From contig NZ_JANKMS010000001.1 of NCBI RefSeq assembly GCF_024649945.1, positions 496,001 to 560,000 on the forward strand: DNA of 64,000 bases, read 5' to 3'. A program made the position numbers and the translations under genes. The DNA is from Flavobacterium panacis. GTDB lineage: Bacteria > Bacteroidota > Bacteroidia > Flavobacteriales > Flavobacteriaceae. This document shows, piece after piece, positions 34,978-43,261 of the stretch (the first letter of the stretch is position 1; the number at the start of each line of letters is the position of its first letter). The notes beneath the pieces are model-generated. The model was given only the letters and a program-made list of their open reading frames with translations. It was not told the origin of the DNA and ran no database searches.

Positions 34978-36621
34978 TTATTTACTAATTTCAAACCAGT
35001 CAATATCAGCATAACCTCCTCTTTTTGATTCTTTAGTACTTACACTGTACAAACCTACTTTAGCTCCGATCCATTTTCCTGGAACCGCCGTAAAAGGTTT
35101 TCCTATTTTTTTATAATTTTTACCATCTTCCGAATAACTAAACTGACAGCTTGCGTCTATTCCTTTTCCTGTAACTTCGACTTTAAAATAAGCTTCGTTT
35201 TTAGCTAATTTCTGTGCTTCATTTACCACTTCTTCTCCGCCTTTTGCTGCATTTTTCACCTCTGTTTGCTGTATATAAAATCCTTTTTCATCATGAGTTA
35301 TTTGCAATGCAGCATAATCCATTCCCATAATAATTAATCCGGCTTTTTTACCTGATTTTGCTTCTTCTACCGTTAATTTAATTTTAGCAGAGGCCGTAAA
35401 GTTTTTTGCCGGAAACTTTTGCAGCAACAGATTTGGAACCATCCATAAATTGGTTGCTCCTTCTGGCATATTCATAGAAAACAATCTTAAGTTATCTGAA
35501 TCTCTCATTTTGGCATGCCATACAATATCTGGGTTTGCCTGCCATTGCCATTGTAAACCAATTTTATCTCCTTTAAAATCATCTGATTCCTGTGGTGTTT
35601 CAATTGGATATGTTTTACCAATATGGGGCTTTTTGTATTTTAAAACCGGTTCACCAATACCATTTTTATCCAGATCCTCGCCTATAAGTGGCCAATCGTT
35701 TTTCCATGTCATGGGTTGAAGATGAACAACTCTTCCATAGGCTTCTATATCCTGAAAATGATAAAACCACGATTCTCCATTTGGCGTGTCTACCCAAGCC
35801 CCTTGATGTGGTCCGTTTATGATTGACTTTCCTTGTTCTAAAACCACTTTTCTTTCATAAGGTCCATACACGTTTTTAGAACGTAGAGCCAGCTGCCAGC
35901 CTGTTGCGACACCTCCCGCAGGAGCAAAAATGTAATAATAACCGTTTCTTTTATAAAATTTAGCTCCTTCTACTGTTGGATCTTTTTCGTGTCCGTCATA
36001 AACATGATTTCCTTCATCAATTACCGCCGTGCCTTCTTTGTTGAGTTCTCTAACTGTAAGAATACTTTTTACTCCTGCACGGCTTCCTGCCCATCCATGA
36101 GCAAGATAAACACGTCCGTCTTCGTCCCAAAGTGGACAGGCATCGATAGCGCCTTTTGCTTCCATAACCAAAATCGGTGCATCCCATTTTCCAAATGGAT
36201 TTTTTGTTTTAACCATGTAAACTCCAAAATCTGGATCTCCCCAATAAATATAGAGTTCATTATTATGATATCTGATACTTGGTGCCCAAACGCCATTTCC
36301 GTGCTGCACAGTGTTATAATGATCAATTGGTGCTACTCTTGGAAGAGCGTAATTAACAATTTTCCAGTTGACCATGTCTTTAGAATGCAGAATTGGAAGT
36401 CCTGGCGTACAATTGAAACTGGACGAAGTCATAAAATAATCATCTCCAACACGAACAACATCTGGATCTGAATAGTCAGCATGAATTATAGGATTTTGAT
36501 AGCTTCCGTTTCCTAAATCTGCAGACCAGACTTTAGAGACATAAGGCGTTTTGTTTTGAATTTGTTGTGCTGATATCGCGTTAAAAGAAAAAATGGCTAT
36601 TAGATAGAGAGAGAACTTCAT
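34978..36621 (-). CDS. Glycoside hydrolase family 43 with C-terminal beta-sandwich domain
   Basis: The 547 residues have a signal peptide to about residue 18 (...AISAQQ). The five-bladed propeller is seen in HADYSDPDVVRVGDDYFMTS (catalytic base Asp), GAIDACPLWDEDGRVYL (second Asp) and VEGAKFYKRNGYYYI (Glu region). A C-terminal concanavalin-like domain (about residues 345-547) ends ...GYADIDWFEISK, as in GH43 proteins of the beta-xylosidase/alpha-arabinofuranosidase group. In a pectin PUL it most likely removes arabinose or xylose side chains. It is 60 bp after PL11 and 70 bp before GH95. Confidence 0.88.
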   Translation of the reverse strand: MKFSLYLIAIFSFNAISAQQIQNKTPYVSKVWSADLGNGSYQNPIIHADYSDPDVVRVGDDYFMTSSSFNCTPGLPILHSKDMVNWKIVNYALPRVAPIDHYNTVQHGNGVWAPSIRYHNNELYIYWGDPDFGVYMVKTKNPFGKWDAPILVMEAKGAIDACPLWDEDGRVYLAHGWAGSRAGVKSILTVRELNKEGTAVIDEGNHVYDGHEKDPTVEGAKFYKRNGYYYIFAPAGGVATGWQLALRSKNVYGPYERKVVLEQGKSIINGPHQGAWVDTPNGESWFYHFQDIEAYGRVVHLQPMTWKNDWPLIGEDLDKNGIGEPVLKYKKPHIGKTYPIETPQESDDFKGDKIGLQWQWQANPDIVWHAKMRDSDNLRLFSMNMPEGATNLWMVPNLLLQKFPAKNFTASAKIKLTVEEAKSGKKAGLIIMGMDYAALQITHDEKGFYIQQTEVKNAAKGGEEVVNEAQKLAKNEAYFKVEVTGKGIDASCQFSYSEDGKNYKKIGKPFTAVPGKWIGAKVGLYSVSTKESKRGGYADIDWFEISK

Positions 36622-36680
36622 TTATTATTTTTATTTAAATCATTTTTTTTAATTCCTAAATAGAGCAGAATTTTATTGGT

Positions 36681-38837
36681 TTACCCTTTTATTAGCTTTA
36701 TAACAGAAGATCCTTTTTCTGTTTTTATAGTGATGATGTACATTCCAGGAGTTACTATTTTGTCTTTTATTTGTAATTCATTTTCACCTTTTCCTTTCCA
36801 TATTTCCTGTCCAAGTGTATTGTGAATCACAAAAGTGAAATTTCCTTTAGCAGCAATTGTAAAAGAATGGTTTGCCGGATTTGGATAAACAACAGCATTT
36901 GGCGAAGAGATTACTCCTGAAAAATCGTCTGTCGATAAGTTACCGCTTGGTACCACAATATTAGGTTTGGTTTGCGCTGCCATATCTACACCAAGATAAA
37001 ACCCTGGATGCGGAGGCTGATTATAAGCAGAGTTTTGCCAAGCTATAGCAGTTCTATACTGCGTATCGTGCATCAAAGTATATAATTTGTGTTCGGTCGG
37101 AATATTGGTGGAATATATTCTTAGCGAAGTATTATCTGTTTTACGAAAAATTACTTCTTCTCTCCAATCTCCAAAAAGATCCGCACTCAAACAAGGCGTG
37201 GCTTTTGTAGTATTATTAGATGAATATCCTGTGGCTGTTAATATGTTAACCGTTTTGCCATTGATATAATCCCATTTATCAATTTTATTGGAATCTAATA
37301 ATTCACGGTTCAAATCACCATCCCACCAAATAGAGAAATTTTGCGTTGGTTTTTTATTGCTGATAAGGTTTCCTTTGCAATCCATTAAAAAGTTGGTAGT
37401 TGTAGTAACCCCTGAAGCATCTTTTACACCAGCGCTTCCAAAACATTCATATCCTTTGTAACGTGGATCAATATCTGCAGCGTTACAACGACCAACATCT
37501 GTATTTGCTGGTAATCCCCAAATTGTAGCTCCGGTTTGGGCATCTAAGAAAACCAAACCATTTGTTTTATACTTAGCAGGTTCTTCAAGACATTGCCATA
37601 TTTCCATTCCGGGACGATCTGGATCCATGTCGGTCATGTGTAAAGCGTCGCCATGGCCTAACGAATTGGAATATAATTTTGTTCCATCATCATTAATTCC
37701 ACTAGAACCATTAATAATTTCATCTTTACCGTCTCCGTCAACATCTCCAATAGTCATTTGATGATTTCCCATGCCTGCATAAGCTGAATTTCCAGAAGTA
37801 CCGCTGTCAAAAATCCATCGTTGTGAAAGCTTATTATCTCTCCAATCCCAGGCAACACGAACGAGTCTTGTATAATAACCTCTTCCCATTACTAGGCTTG
37901 GTTTAGATCCGTCAAGATAAGCGATTGCTGCAACGAAACGTTCTGAACGTCCTCCATAGCTATCACCCCACGAAGATACAGTTCCACGAGCTGGAAGATA
38001 TTCTGTAGTAGCCATTGCTTTTCCTGTTTCACCATTGAAAATAGTTAAAAATTCAGGGCCAGAAATGACAGCGCCATACGTACTCGTTGAAGTCTTACTT
38101 CCATTAGGATTTCTATAATCTGCTGTGGCATCACCAATAACAACTCCTGTACCGTCTATTGTACCGTCTGATGTTCTACAGGCCAATTCGGCTTTACCAT
38201 CAGAATCCAAATCATAGACCATAAATTGGGTATAATGTGCACCAGCACGAATATTTTGCCCTAAATCAATTCTCCATAAAAGAGTTCCGTCTAAACGATA
38301 ACAATCAATATAAACATTACCTGTATAACCTGGCTGAGAATTATCTTTTGAATTGGTTGGATCCCATTTTACAAAAATTTCATATTGCCCGTCACCATCA
38401 ACGTCACCCACACTACAATCATTTGCTTCGTAAGTATAAGATCCACTTACATTGGTTCCTCCAGGCGGAATCTGCATCGGAATATCTAAATATTGATTGG
38501 CCCAAACTGTCGCTGCTTCTGATGCTGGTTCTTCAGTACCATTAATAACTGCTCGAACTGTATATGTACCATTAGAAGTAACATCATGAGTAAAATTGGT
38601 ACTTGTAGTAAGGGGAGTTTCTGTAATTTTTACCTCATTGCAATACAAATTATAACTTACGTTAGTTGGTTCTGTACCAAGCATTCGCCACCCAACATAA
38701 ACCTGATTAGCATTTAAACGCATCGCAACCAATCCGCGATTGAGTTTTTCTACAGTACGTTGTGCCGTAATTTGGGTTGTTATACCTAATAAAACTAAAA
38801 CAATTATTTTTTTTAAGTTTTTGTATTTTTTACTCAT
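36681..38837 (-). CDS. Rhamnogalacturonan lyase (PL11) with T9SS sorting domain
   Basis: The 718 residues open with a signal peptide (...TTQITAQ) and VEKLNRGLVAMRLNANQVYV, the start of PL11 enzymes, followed by many Asp-rich propeller loops such as DVDGDGQYEIFVKWDP and DGDGKDEIINGSSG that bind calcium. PL11 cleaves the rhamnogalacturonan I backbone by beta-elimination. The last 75 residues (NAVVYPNPANHSFTIAAKGN ... GMYIITIKTEKG) are a type A T9SS sorting domain, so this enzyme is secreted or anchored on the surface. No other enzyme in this PUL's main string shows such a tail, which makes it the probable first, extracellular attack on RG-I. Confidence 0.94.
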   Translation of the reverse strand: MSKKYKNLKKIIVLVLLGITTQITAQRTVEKLNRGLVAMRLNANQVYVGWRMLGTEPTNVSYNLYCNEVKITETPLTTSTNFTHDVTSNGTYTVRAVINGTEEPASEAATVWANQYLDIPMQIPPGGTNVSGSYTYEANDCSVGDVDGDGQYEIFVKWDPTNSKDNSQPGYTGNVYIDCYRLDGTLLWRIDLGQNIRAGAHYTQFMVYDLDSDGKAELACRTSDGTIDGTGVVIGDATADYRNPNGSKTSTSTYGAVISGPEFLTIFNGETGKAMATTEYLPARGTVSSWGDSYGGRSERFVAAIAYLDGSKPSLVMGRGYYTRLVRVAWDWRDNKLSQRWIFDSGTSGNSAYAGMGNHQMTIGDVDGDGKDEIINGSSGINDDGTKLYSNSLGHGDALHMTDMDPDRPGMEIWQCLEEPAKYKTNGLVFLDAQTGATIWGLPANTDVGRCNAADIDPRYKGYECFGSAGVKDASGVTTTTNFLMDCKGNLISNKKPTQNFSIWWDGDLNRELLDSNKIDKWDYINGKTVNILTATGYSSNNTTKATPCLSADLFGDWREEVIFRKTDNTSLRIYSTNIPTEHKLYTLMHDTQYRTAIAWQNSAYNQPPHPGFYLGVDMAAQTKPNIVVPSGNLSTDDFSGVISSPNAVVYPNPANHSFTIAAKGNFTFVIHNTLGQEIWKGKGENELQIKDKIVTPGMYIITIKTEKGSSVIKLIKG

Positions 38838-38914
38838 AGCAATTAATTTTTGGTGAAAAGAAAAATTGGTATTTTTGGTAGTAACATCGTGCCATCTGAT
38901 TTTAAAATCGAATG

Positions 38915-39952
38915 CTATTTTTGATATAAATCAATCACTTTCTGAGGATTCCAGTTATCGACAACTGCAGGATTAGCATAAGTGGTTTTCAGCACATTTT
39001 CTACGCTGTATACTTTTGCTTGGTCTTTTGTTAGTTGCGTCATCCATTTTACCCTTTCATTTTTGTAAGCGCCAATTCCTGTTGAGTTATATTCTGCATA
39101 TCTTGCAGTTGATTCGTTTTCTGTTTTCCCCCAATTGTTCCAACCTGCTGGTTTTATAGCATCTGACATTACCGTATTTAGGAATACAACTGCTGCATTT
39201 GGTCTCCATGGTCTGCCCAAATCTGTTATGTTGGTTCCTGTTCCTGTAATTTTACAGTTATTAAATACATATCCATATTTCACATAATCTTTGGTTGAAG
39301 CTGCTGTAATGGCACTTCCTCCTTTGGTATGAAGTTCACAATTATCAAAGAAAGCTGTTGAACCTCCAAAAATGAAATCGGTACTGCCTTCTATGTAACA
39401 ATTTTTAAAATACTGACGTGCATCTCCGCCATAAAGTGTGTCCTGAAAACCTAAGAACCTGCAATTGTAAAATACTGCTTTATCTCCCTGAATATGAATT
39501 GCCAAAGCCTGTCCTACTGGTCCTGAAGCATTTTCGAATGTTATGTTTTCTGCATAAAAACCAGAACCTTTTATAAAACAGCTTGAAGAACCACTCGTAC
39601 CATAATTGGCATTTGTTGATGGATTAATTTTGCTTGCATAATTATCATAAGTAAGAATAACTTTTTTACTGTCTTCTCCAATCAGCGAAACATTATTTCG
39701 ATCTGCTTCTAAAGTTAGGACTTGTTTGTAAGTTCCGTTTTTAACAAAAATAACAGTACGTTCAGATTTTAGTTTGGGAACAGCATCAAATGCTTCCTGT
39801 ACTGTTCTGTAGTTGCCGCTTCCGTCTTGTGCTACTACAATATCATATTTTATCTTTTTTGTTTCTTTTTTTAAATGAATGCTGTTTTCGGCATGCAGAT
39901 TTGGAGAAAAAAACGTGATTATACTTAATGTGAAAATTGCAATGGATTTCAT
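38915..39952 (-). CDS. Pectin methylesterase (CE8)
   Basis: The 345-residue secreted protein shows the CE8 signature residues: VAQDGSGNYRTVQEAFDAVP, GQALAIHI, FQDTLYGG (catalytic Asp), STDFIFGGSTAFFDNCE (second Asp) and LGRPWRPNA (Arg). It removes methyl esters from homogalacturonan and releases methanol, exposing sites for the adjacent PL1 lyase. A signal peptide covers residues 1-21. It lies 12 bp after the PL1 gene, suggesting translational coupling. Confidence 0.95.
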   Translation of the reverse strand: MKSIAIFTLSIITFFSPNLHAENSIHLKKETKKIKYDIVVAQDGSGNYRTVQEAFDAVPKLKSERTVIFVKNGTYKQVLTLEADRNNVSLIGEDSKKVILTYDNYASKINPSTNANYGTSGSSSCFIKGSGFYAENITFENASGPVGQALAIHIQGDKAVFYNCRFLGFQDTLYGGDARQYFKNCYIEGSTDFIFGGSTAFFDNCELHTKGGSAITAASTKDYVKYGYVFNNCKITGTGTNITDLGRPWRPNAAVVFLNTVMSDAIKPAGWNNWGKTENESTARYAEYNSTGIGAYKNERVKWMTQLTKDQAKVYSVENVLKTTYANPAVVDNWNPQKVIDLYQK

Positions 39953-39964
39953 TTCTTTATTTTT

Positions 39965-41416
39965 TTAATTATTCAAAACCAAACTATTAATATAGACTTC
40001 AATATTTTCATAAGTCTTACTTAAATCATGACCGTTCGGATTGTTTTTTGTTAGATCTAAATTCTTTTTCTTTTTCCAGTAATCTGGAATACCGTCGCCC
40101 GAACTGTCAATGGGAGCTTCTTTACTTATTAAATTAGGCCATCCACCAACATCTTGTTGTGAATCGATAATACCTTTAGTGCTTCCTTTGGAACCTTCAT
40201 AGCTATAAGTTCCGTTTTTAACCTCAGTAGCAATTCGTATATCAATCGCATCTCTTACTAATGATGCTCCGCCAGATTGCAGGACTTTTTCATAGGCTTG
40301 CTGCGCTGTATCTGTATGAAGATTATTGTTTATGTTGTGAGGAACTTTCATTCTCATAGCTTCTTTTTCTTTTTCTGGAATTATTCCATAACCTGGATGA
40401 AATTGATTGTATACACCGTAAGTCCAATTGTCTTTTGTGGCTTCTTTACTGCCTTCTACAACATTTCCATCTATATAAAATTTACCCCAAATATTAAAAA
40501 CCTCTTTTCCTGGAATTTTGTTCTTATCAATCGCAATAATCTTAGATGACTTTCCCGTAGCTGGTCCTGGTTTATAATAACAGTTGACAATATTTACATT
40601 CATGGCTTCTCCGCCATAACAACTATTTCCAGCCCAGTTATAAATCACATTATTACGCACATCAACCAAATCTGTAAGTGCAAATGAAGTTCCTGCAGAT
40701 TCTCCCAATCTTGGATTTCTGCTGTCATGATGTGCTAATAAGTTATGATGAAAAGAAGCTTTTTTTCCTCCCCAAATAGCTCCATAACCATGTGATCCTT
40801 TTTCATGAACCGAAACTTTTAGACTTTCTGTGACAAAACACCATTGAAAAGTTGTGTTTTCATTTGCATACAAAGAAGCCGTTTCATCAGAAGACCAGCT
40901 TAACGAGCAATGATCCACAATAATATTTTTATGAAATCTGGATTCTAAAGCATCTGCCTGTTGTTTTGCCGCATCTCCCATTCTAAATCTCATGTATCTC
41001 ACGATTATGTTATCTGCGTTAAGAACCACTGGATAATCTTTTATACAGATTCCGTCACCTGGTGCGGTTTGTCCAGCGATAGTGAGATCATTTTCGTTAA
41101 TACTTAATCTGGATTTTAACGCTATGTTTCCTGAAACTTTAAACAGCACATAACGCTTTCCTTTTGCCGTTACCGCTTCTCTAAAACTTCCTGGTCCAGA
41201 ATCGTTTAAATTGGTTACAAATAGAACTTTTCCGCCTCTTCCGCCTGTAGTGAATCGTCCAAATCCTTCTGCTCCAGGAAAAGCGTCTATTTCTTCAGCG
41301 GATTTATCTGATGTTTCTTTCTGATTTGTTCTTTCGCTTCCAATGGAAACTGAACTGATAAAGAAGAAAGCACTCAAAAACAAACAGCTCCTTATTTTTT
41401 TATTTCCCATAATCAA
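39965..41416 (-). CDS. Pectate lyase (PL1)
   Basis: The 483 residues start with a signal peptide; the second Met (41410) is an equally good start. FPGAEGFGRFTTGGRGGKV is the usual N-terminus of this PL1 group, and a beta-helix with VDHCSLSWSSDE, HHNLLAHHDSRNPRL (Arg region) and VDVRNNVIYNWAGNSCYGGE follows. The C-terminal part has SGDGIPDYWKKK, a calcium-binding dockerin-like loop. It cleaves de-esterified homogalacturonan by beta-elimination. It is the first enzyme after the surface-binding genes, separated by 226 bp that contain a strong hairpin. Confidence 0.92.
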   Translation of the reverse strand: MIMGNKKIRSCLFLSAFFFISSVSIGSERTNQKETSDKSAEEIDAFPGAEGFGRFTTGGRGGKVLFVTNLNDSGPGSFREAVTAKGKRYVLFKVSGNIALKSRLSINENDLTIAGQTAPGDGICIKDYPVVLNADNIIVRYMRFRMGDAAKQQADALESRFHKNIIVDHCSLSWSSDETASLYANENTTFQWCFVTESLKVSVHEKGSHGYGAIWGGKKASFHHNLLAHHDSRNPRLGESAGTSFALTDLVDVRNNVIYNWAGNSCYGGEAMNVNIVNCYYKPGPATGKSSKIIAIDKNKIPGKEVFNIWGKFYIDGNVVEGSKEATKDNWTYGVYNQFHPGYGIIPEKEKEAMRMKVPHNINNNLHTDTAQQAYEKVLQSGGASLVRDAIDIRIATEVKNGTYSYEGSKGSTKGIIDSQQDVGGWPNLISKEAPIDSSGDGIPDYWKKKKNLDLTKNNPNGHDLSKTYENIEVYINSLVLNN

Positions 41417-41574
41417 TACTATTATTTAAGGTATCCAAAAAATGCTGTAAATATTTACAATTCAATAAGGTGGTAAAAACAATTTTTTCCAAAAACTACA
41501 ATTAAAAATACCATTATTAAATCATAGAAACCATTATTCAGACACCTTTATTCATTCTATTTTTTTTGAAATAA

Positions 41575-41596
41575 GGGGAATTCGATAGAATTCCCC
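41575..41596 (-). promoter_or_regulatory. GC-rich hairpin between the surface-protein genes and the enzyme genes
   Basis: On the minus strand GGGGAATTC (41596-41588), a 4-base loop and GAATTCCCC (41583-41575) form a perfect 9-bp stem 46 bases after the stop codon of the beta-helix lipoprotein gene. The stem is not followed by a T run in the direction of transcription, so it is unlikely to be a full terminator. It may be an RNA processing or stabilising element that sets different transcript levels for SusCD and the enzymes. Confidence 0.65.
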
Positions 41597-41642
41597 CATT
41601 AAATCAACCACGATTTAACTTAAACAAAAACAATTTTTTATA

Positions 41643-43232
41643 TTAAAACCATCTTGGATCTCCGGCAACACCTGTTCCGGCAAATCCGATACCTGGTTTT
41701 ATATGGTAATCTCCTATAGTCGGATTAACAAAGAAATCGGCTATGTTTAATGGAACTTCTGTAATACCAGTCATCGGTCTTGTACCGTTTATAACATCTT
41801 TGGTTTTGTAATTTCCGCCATAATTAATAGTGATGCTGTTGTAAGTTCCGCTAGTGCTGCTAAGAGCCGTTGCGCCGTTAGGACCAGCTATAATGCAATT
41901 CTGAATTGAAACTAATACTGGAAAATTATTATCAAAATTCCAAAGATGTCCCATAGCTTCTTTTACATTTACACAGGTAATATTTCTAAAATTGATACTG
42001 GTTTTTACTCTTACATCTGCAAAGCGCGTATTGATTTCGGTAAGAGTGCAATTGGTAACATTTATTGATTTAACTGTACCGCCTGCTCCAACATTCATTA
42101 CACCATAACCTCCAGTCTGTGAAACCAAACAGTTATTTACAATAATATTTCCAATAACGCTGGTTCCGCTTACTCTGACAATGGAATTTAATTTTGAAAT
42201 CGTACATCCTTCTACCAAAATATCATTTACAACCTTTGTTCCTAAGTCTATAAAGAAACTATCAGCCGAAGTAGTGGTTAAATTCTGGATCATCAGGTTA
42301 TTGATTTTATCCTGAACTCTAAATCTAATGTTGGTGATATTCGTCAAAACTCCGTTGTTGTTTTTTGCTCCAGAAAAAGCGATATTATTGACACCACTTG
42401 GAATCGTTACATCTCCTCCTATCGAATAACTTTCACCTGCTCCAAATTCAACTGTTATATCTTTTGCTCCGCCAGCCACTAGCCCTTGAAGTGCCGTTCC
42501 TATACTCGAAGCTGTATCTGTAAGCAACACTTTATAAGTAGTACTGCCGAATATACCAGTTGTTTTTACGGGTAAGCTACCACGAAGAGCAGTTCCGTTA
42601 AAAATTTTAGCAGTGTACGTAGTTCCTCCTTTCAAATTTGCAATCTGAGCAGTCCCTTCAGCCTTTTGTTGTTCTGTCAAAACAATATTCTGAACCAAGG
42701 TTGAAGCTTCATCATACAAACTAATATTGGTTACTCTTGGATTAATAGTCCAGTTTAACCCAATCGTAGATGATGCTGAATTATATCCTTTAAACAACTG
42801 TTCTGCAGAAGTAACAAAATAAATTTGACTGTATTTAGATTCTTTTCCAGAAGCCTCATCAATGCTTTTCATTCTCACCGAATAACCTGTTGTACCGTCC
42901 AATTCGTCGAAAGTCTGTCTGTATTCTATTTTAGACTGATCGGAAGAATTAGCAAAAGGAGTTAATGTATCTGCTAGAAGCTCAACTCTTTCTACAATAG
43001 TATTAAACTGCAAACTGTCTTTACTAAATTCGAATACATACTTTGTTGCGCCAATCGATTTTGTAAATTTTATTTCTACAGAGGTTGGCTGTACTGCCGA
43101 AGCATCGAAAATAATTGACTTAAAAAGACGGTCATAACTGGAATCTACTTTCCAGTCATTATAATCTTTTTCGCAGGCAGTCACAAACAAAATAAGGATC
43201 ATGACACCTAAAATTCCTATTATATTTTTCAT
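41643..43232 (-). CDS. Surface lipoprotein with fibronectin-like and beta-helix domains (DUF4957/DUF5123-like)
   Basis: The 529 residues begin with a lipoprotein signal ending VTACEKDYNDW, with acidic residues right after the Cys, as for surface-exposed lipoproteins. A fibronectin-III-like region (about 40-235) precedes parallel beta-helix repeats (about 240-450; for example FIDLGTKVVNDILVEGCTIS), and the C-terminus ends GTGVAGDPRWF, a DUF5123 feature. It holds no obvious lyase active site, so it probably binds pectin for the adjacent SusCD complex as a SusE-like surface glycan-binding protein. It follows susD by 29 bp. Confidence 0.8.
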   Translation of the reverse strand: MKNIIGILGVMILILFVTACEKDYNDWKVDSSYDRLFKSIIFDASAVQPTSVEIKFTKSIGATKYVFEFSKDSLQFNTIVERVELLADTLTPFANSSDQSKIEYRQTFDELDGTTGYSVRMKSIDEASGKESKYSQIYFVTSAEQLFKGYNSASSTIGLNWTINPRVTNISLYDEASTLVQNIVLTEQQKAEGTAQIANLKGGTTYTAKIFNGTALRGSLPVKTTGIFGSTTYKVLLTDTASSIGTALQGLVAGGAKDITVEFGAGESYSIGGDVTIPSGVNNIAFSGAKNNNGVLTNITNIRFRVQDKINNLMIQNLTTTSADSFFIDLGTKVVNDILVEGCTISKLNSIVRVSGTSVIGNIIVNNCLVSQTGGYGVMNVGAGGTVKSINVTNCTLTEINTRFADVRVKTSINFRNITCVNVKEAMGHLWNFDNNFPVLVSIQNCIIAGPNGATALSSTSGTYNSITINYGGNYKTKDVINGTRPMTGITEVPLNIADFFVNPTIGDYHIKPGIGFAGTGVAGDPRWF

Positions 43233-43261
43233 CCTATTTAAAATTTGATTAATGTCATTGA

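Noticed and set aside
35989..36471. A 160-codon open frame opposite the GH43 gene
   Set aside because: It is antisense to a strongly supported GH43 gene with signal peptide and catalytic motifs; the frame is a coding shadow.
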